NCBI GenBank assembly: GCA_946615965.1
Contig: CAMOIC010000020.1
Location: 1-25,074 of the forward strand
Direction of reading: 5' to 3'
DNA: 25,074 nt
Source of the DNA: UBA3700 sp002372775
GTDB taxonomy: Bacteria > Bacillota > Clostridia > Christensenellales > UBA3700
The notes beneath the pieces are model-generated. The model had not been told where the DNA came from. It was given only the letters and a program-made list of their open reading frames with translations, and ran no database searches. Shown one piece after another: positions 23,373 to 25,074 of the stretch (position 1 is the stretch's first letter; each line of letters begins with the position of its first letter). The translations under genes and the position numbers were made by a program.

Positions 23373-24326
23373 TTGAAGTATTTATTTTTTGACATAGAGT
23401 GCGCTAATTGCTTTGGCGGTAAAGGTAAAATTTGTAGTTTCGGTTATTGCATTGTTGATGAGAGTTTCAATGAAATTGAAAGAAGGGATATAGTTATTAA
23501 TCCTAAGAGCAAGTTTCATTTAGGACCAGCAAATGATGCAGTGATTCAACTTGCATACTCTAAAGAAGATTTCTCTAAAGCTCCAGATTTCTCATTCTAT
23601 TACGAAGAAATAAAAGAATTATTAACAAGGGATGACCAAATAGTGTTTGGACATGCAGTTAACAACGATTTGTCTTTTATAAGATCAGATTGTCAAAGAT
23701 ATGATAAGCCATTGTTTTATATAAAATCTTTTGATACACAGGCATTTTATAGGCAAATTAGCGAAGAAGGTAATGATGTTGGCCTTGAGAAATTGTGTGA
23801 AAGATATTCTATAGAAAAAGAACATTTACATAGGAGCGATTACGATGCACTAATTACTATGAAAGTTATGAAAGGAATGTGTAAAGAAAAGGGATTAACT
23901 ATCTCTGAGATGATAGAAGCACATCCTAATGCGTACGTGGAATTAAAGGGTAATGAAATTCTTAAGAATTTCAATCCTCCTACAAATGCCAAGATTTTGC
24001 TAGATTATTCTAAGAGGATACACGTTGATAGAAAAGTCATGATAAAGGATCTTTGTGCAAAGACTATAGGGCTTGATGATTCGATCGAAAATGACAATAT
24101 GAAGTTAGCAAAAGCACTAGTATATTCTTTAAAAAGAAGAGGTGCTCAATTTTCAATAAGAGCAAGAAGACTGAATTATTATGTTCAAGAAAAAGAAGGC
24201 TCTGAGAAGAGTAAGAAAGTAAATGCTCTAAAAGAAAACGGAGTAAACATAGAAGTAATCTCTTTAGATGGCATTTTAGCATTGCTCAATATGACAAAAG
24301 ATGAATTAAATCAATTAATAAAGTAG
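23373..24326 (+). CDS. DEDDh-family 3'-5' exonuclease (DNA polymerase III epsilon-like)
   Basis: A 317-residue protein with an N-terminal DEDDh exonuclease domain (1-175). The metal-binding residues are D7 and E9 (FDIEC), D99 (HAVNNDLSF) and D158, with the general base H153 (HRSDYDA). Such enzymes remove nucleotides from 3' ends of DNA or RNA. The remaining 140 residues are not a standard extension: a helical part (180-240), then a strand-rich end with RARRLNYYVQE, SKKVNALKENGVNIEVISLDGILALL that vaguely recalls a BRCT repeat. The start is TTG 23373; no ATG or GTG is available upstream in frame because of stops, and the weak TTAGG is 8 nt before it. It follows rsmA after a gap with its own promoter. 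Confidence 0.85.
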   Translation: MKYLFFDIECANCFGGKGKICSFGYCIVDESFNEIERRDIVINPKSKFHLGPANDAVIQLAYSKEDFSKAPDFSFYYEEIKELLTRDDQIVFGHAVNNDLSFIRSDCQRYDKPLFYIKSFDTQAFYRQISEEGNDVGLEKLCERYSIEKEHLHRSDYDALITMKVMKGMCKEKGLTISEMIEAHPNAYVELKGNEILKNFNPPTNAKILLDYSKRIHVDRKVMIKDLCAKTIGLDDSIENDNMKLAKALVYSLKRRGAQFSIRARRLNYYVQEKEGSEKSKKVNALKENGVNIEVISLDGILALLNMTKDELNQLIK

Positions 24327-24336
24327 ATTTCGAAAG

Positions 24337-24365
24337 TCCAAGCAAAACGCTTGGATTTCTTTTAT
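24337..24365 (+). terminator. Terminator after the exonuclease gene
   Basis: TCCAAGC (24337-24343) pairs with GCTTGGA (24349-24355) around AAAAC, extended by GAAA/TTTC with a bulged G, followed by a T-rich run. Confidence 0.85.
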
Positions 24366-24388
24366 ATATTACGCGTTATATATATAAT

Positions 24389-24418
24389 TTGACAAGTGAG
24401 CGCGCGTGATAGTATTAT
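24389..24418 (+). promoter_or_regulatory. Promoter of the last gene, with CpG-rich spacer
   Basis: A perfect TTGACA (24389-24394) and TATTAT (24413-24418) are 18 bp apart. The spacer carries GCGCGCGT (24400-24407), and ACGCGTTATA (24371-24380) lies upstream. A Shine-Dalgarno-like AAAGG (24432-24436) precedes ATG 24444. Confidence 0.6.
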
Positions 24419-24443
24419 TAATTTGTCTTACAAAGGTTGGATT

Positions 24444-25074
24444 ATGGTTGATTATTTAAATCAAGGCTATATAGTAGAGAATAAATGGATTCAAAAAATC
24501 AGTAATTTTTTATATACAGATTACTATTTCTTGGCTTTAATTTCCTTGATATTTATATGCTGGGTAACCAATGCTTTTTTAGTAGGATTAGCAATTATTG
24601 TTTTATTAGCATGTGCTATTTTAATTATACAAAGAGATGTAACACCTATAATTCCGATATTATTGATGGCAGTGGCAGTTATCTCGCAACCAAAAGTGCC
24701 AGATAATTTAGGTGTAATTATAGTTTGCTATCTAACTCCCGTTTTATTATCAATTGGTTTTCATTTTTATTGGTATAGAGTTGCTGAATTTAAGTTTGGC
24801 AAGATGTCATTTTCGATGATTCTTGTTTTTATTGCTTGTTTGTTAGGTGGCGTTGGATCAAGATTGCCTAAAGATGGAAGTAAAACTATAATAGCGGCGT
24901 TCTTAATTGGGATGGTTCCACTTATTTTCTATCTTTTAATTATTAATTTATCTAAAATGCCAGAGGAAAAGAATATATTGGAATATATAGCAAAAGCTCT
25001 TATTTTCTTTGGGATTTTAGTTACAATACAAATGGGCACTTTTTATATTAAGAATTGGGATGCAATGTTTGCAG
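24444..25074 (+). CDS. Multi-pass membrane protein, partial (runs off the window)
   Basis: The open frame starts at ATG 24444, with AAAGG upstream, and stays open through all 210 complete codons to the end of the window. At least seven hydrophobic segments are visible, at about residues 28-42, 44-63, 68-81, 89-109, 121-138, 147-169 and 182-200, after a short polar N-terminus (MVDYLNQGYIVENKW). Layout and composition resemble O-antigen ligase/polymerase-like proteins, but no defining motif is in the part seen, so the family is open. It starts a new transcription unit with its own promoter. Confidence 0.75.
   Translation, partial: MVDYLNQGYIVENKWIQKISNFLYTDYYFLALISLIFICWVTNAFLVGLAIIVLLACAILIIQRDVTPIIPILLMAVAVISQPKVPDNLGVIIVCYLTPVLLSIGFHFYWYRVAEFKFGKMSFSMILVFIACLLGGVGSRLPKDGSKTIIAAFLIGMVPLIFYLLIINLSKMPEEKNILEYIAKALIFFGILVTIQMGTFYIKNWDAMFA

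Overview
The window looks like chromosome of a low-GC, AT-rich Gram-positive bacterium of the Firmicutes, most likely an uncultured gut Clostridia or related lineage. This rests on the strong A/T bias, AGGAG-type ribosome binding sites, TTGACA/TATAAT-type promoters, short A/T-rich intergenic gaps, and the metG-tatD-rsmA gene order also found in Bacillus and Clostridia. The standard code fits: Trp is TGG. None of the 17 complete genes ends in TGA (9 TAA, 8 TAG). No tRNA, rRNA, CRISPR array, transposase or phage gene was seen.

Region 1 (1-5409) is a catabolic operon: a cytoplasmic family-2 glycoside hydrolase, glycerol kinase, and a GPH-type sugar transporter. Together they suggest uptake and splitting of a glycosyl-glycerol, with the glycerol phosphorylated. 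The transporter also has its own promoter, which would give an almost leaderless mRNA. A DegV-family fatty-acid-binding protein follows (5482-6381).

Region 2 (6400-7604) holds an AbiEi-type antitoxin gene without its toxin, with a perfect inverted repeat around its promoter, and a convergent small two-helix membrane protein.

Region 3 (7605-13700) has a MacB-like fused ATPase/permease, an unusually short alanyl-tRNA synthetase (597 aa, lacking the beta-barrel and the C-terminal C-Ala domain), and an AAA/DUF4143 ATPase. The promoter of the ATPase gene sits exactly between two copies of a 36-bp palindrome.

Region 4 (13700-19011) has a 1241-residue membrane-anchored protein of no recognised family, which I read as four tandem divergent units of about 275-330 residues. 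It is followed by a PfkB-type sugar kinase and a small conserved hypothetical protein.

Region 5 (19020-24365) is a tight housekeeping operon: metG, tatD, a TatD-linked radical SAM protein and rsmA. A DEDDh exonuclease with a TTG start follows. The window ends inside a multi-pass membrane protein gene (24444 onward).

A short CpG-rich motif, TATA(A)CGCG, recurs at five promoters in this otherwise CpG-poor sequence and may be a shared regulatory site.
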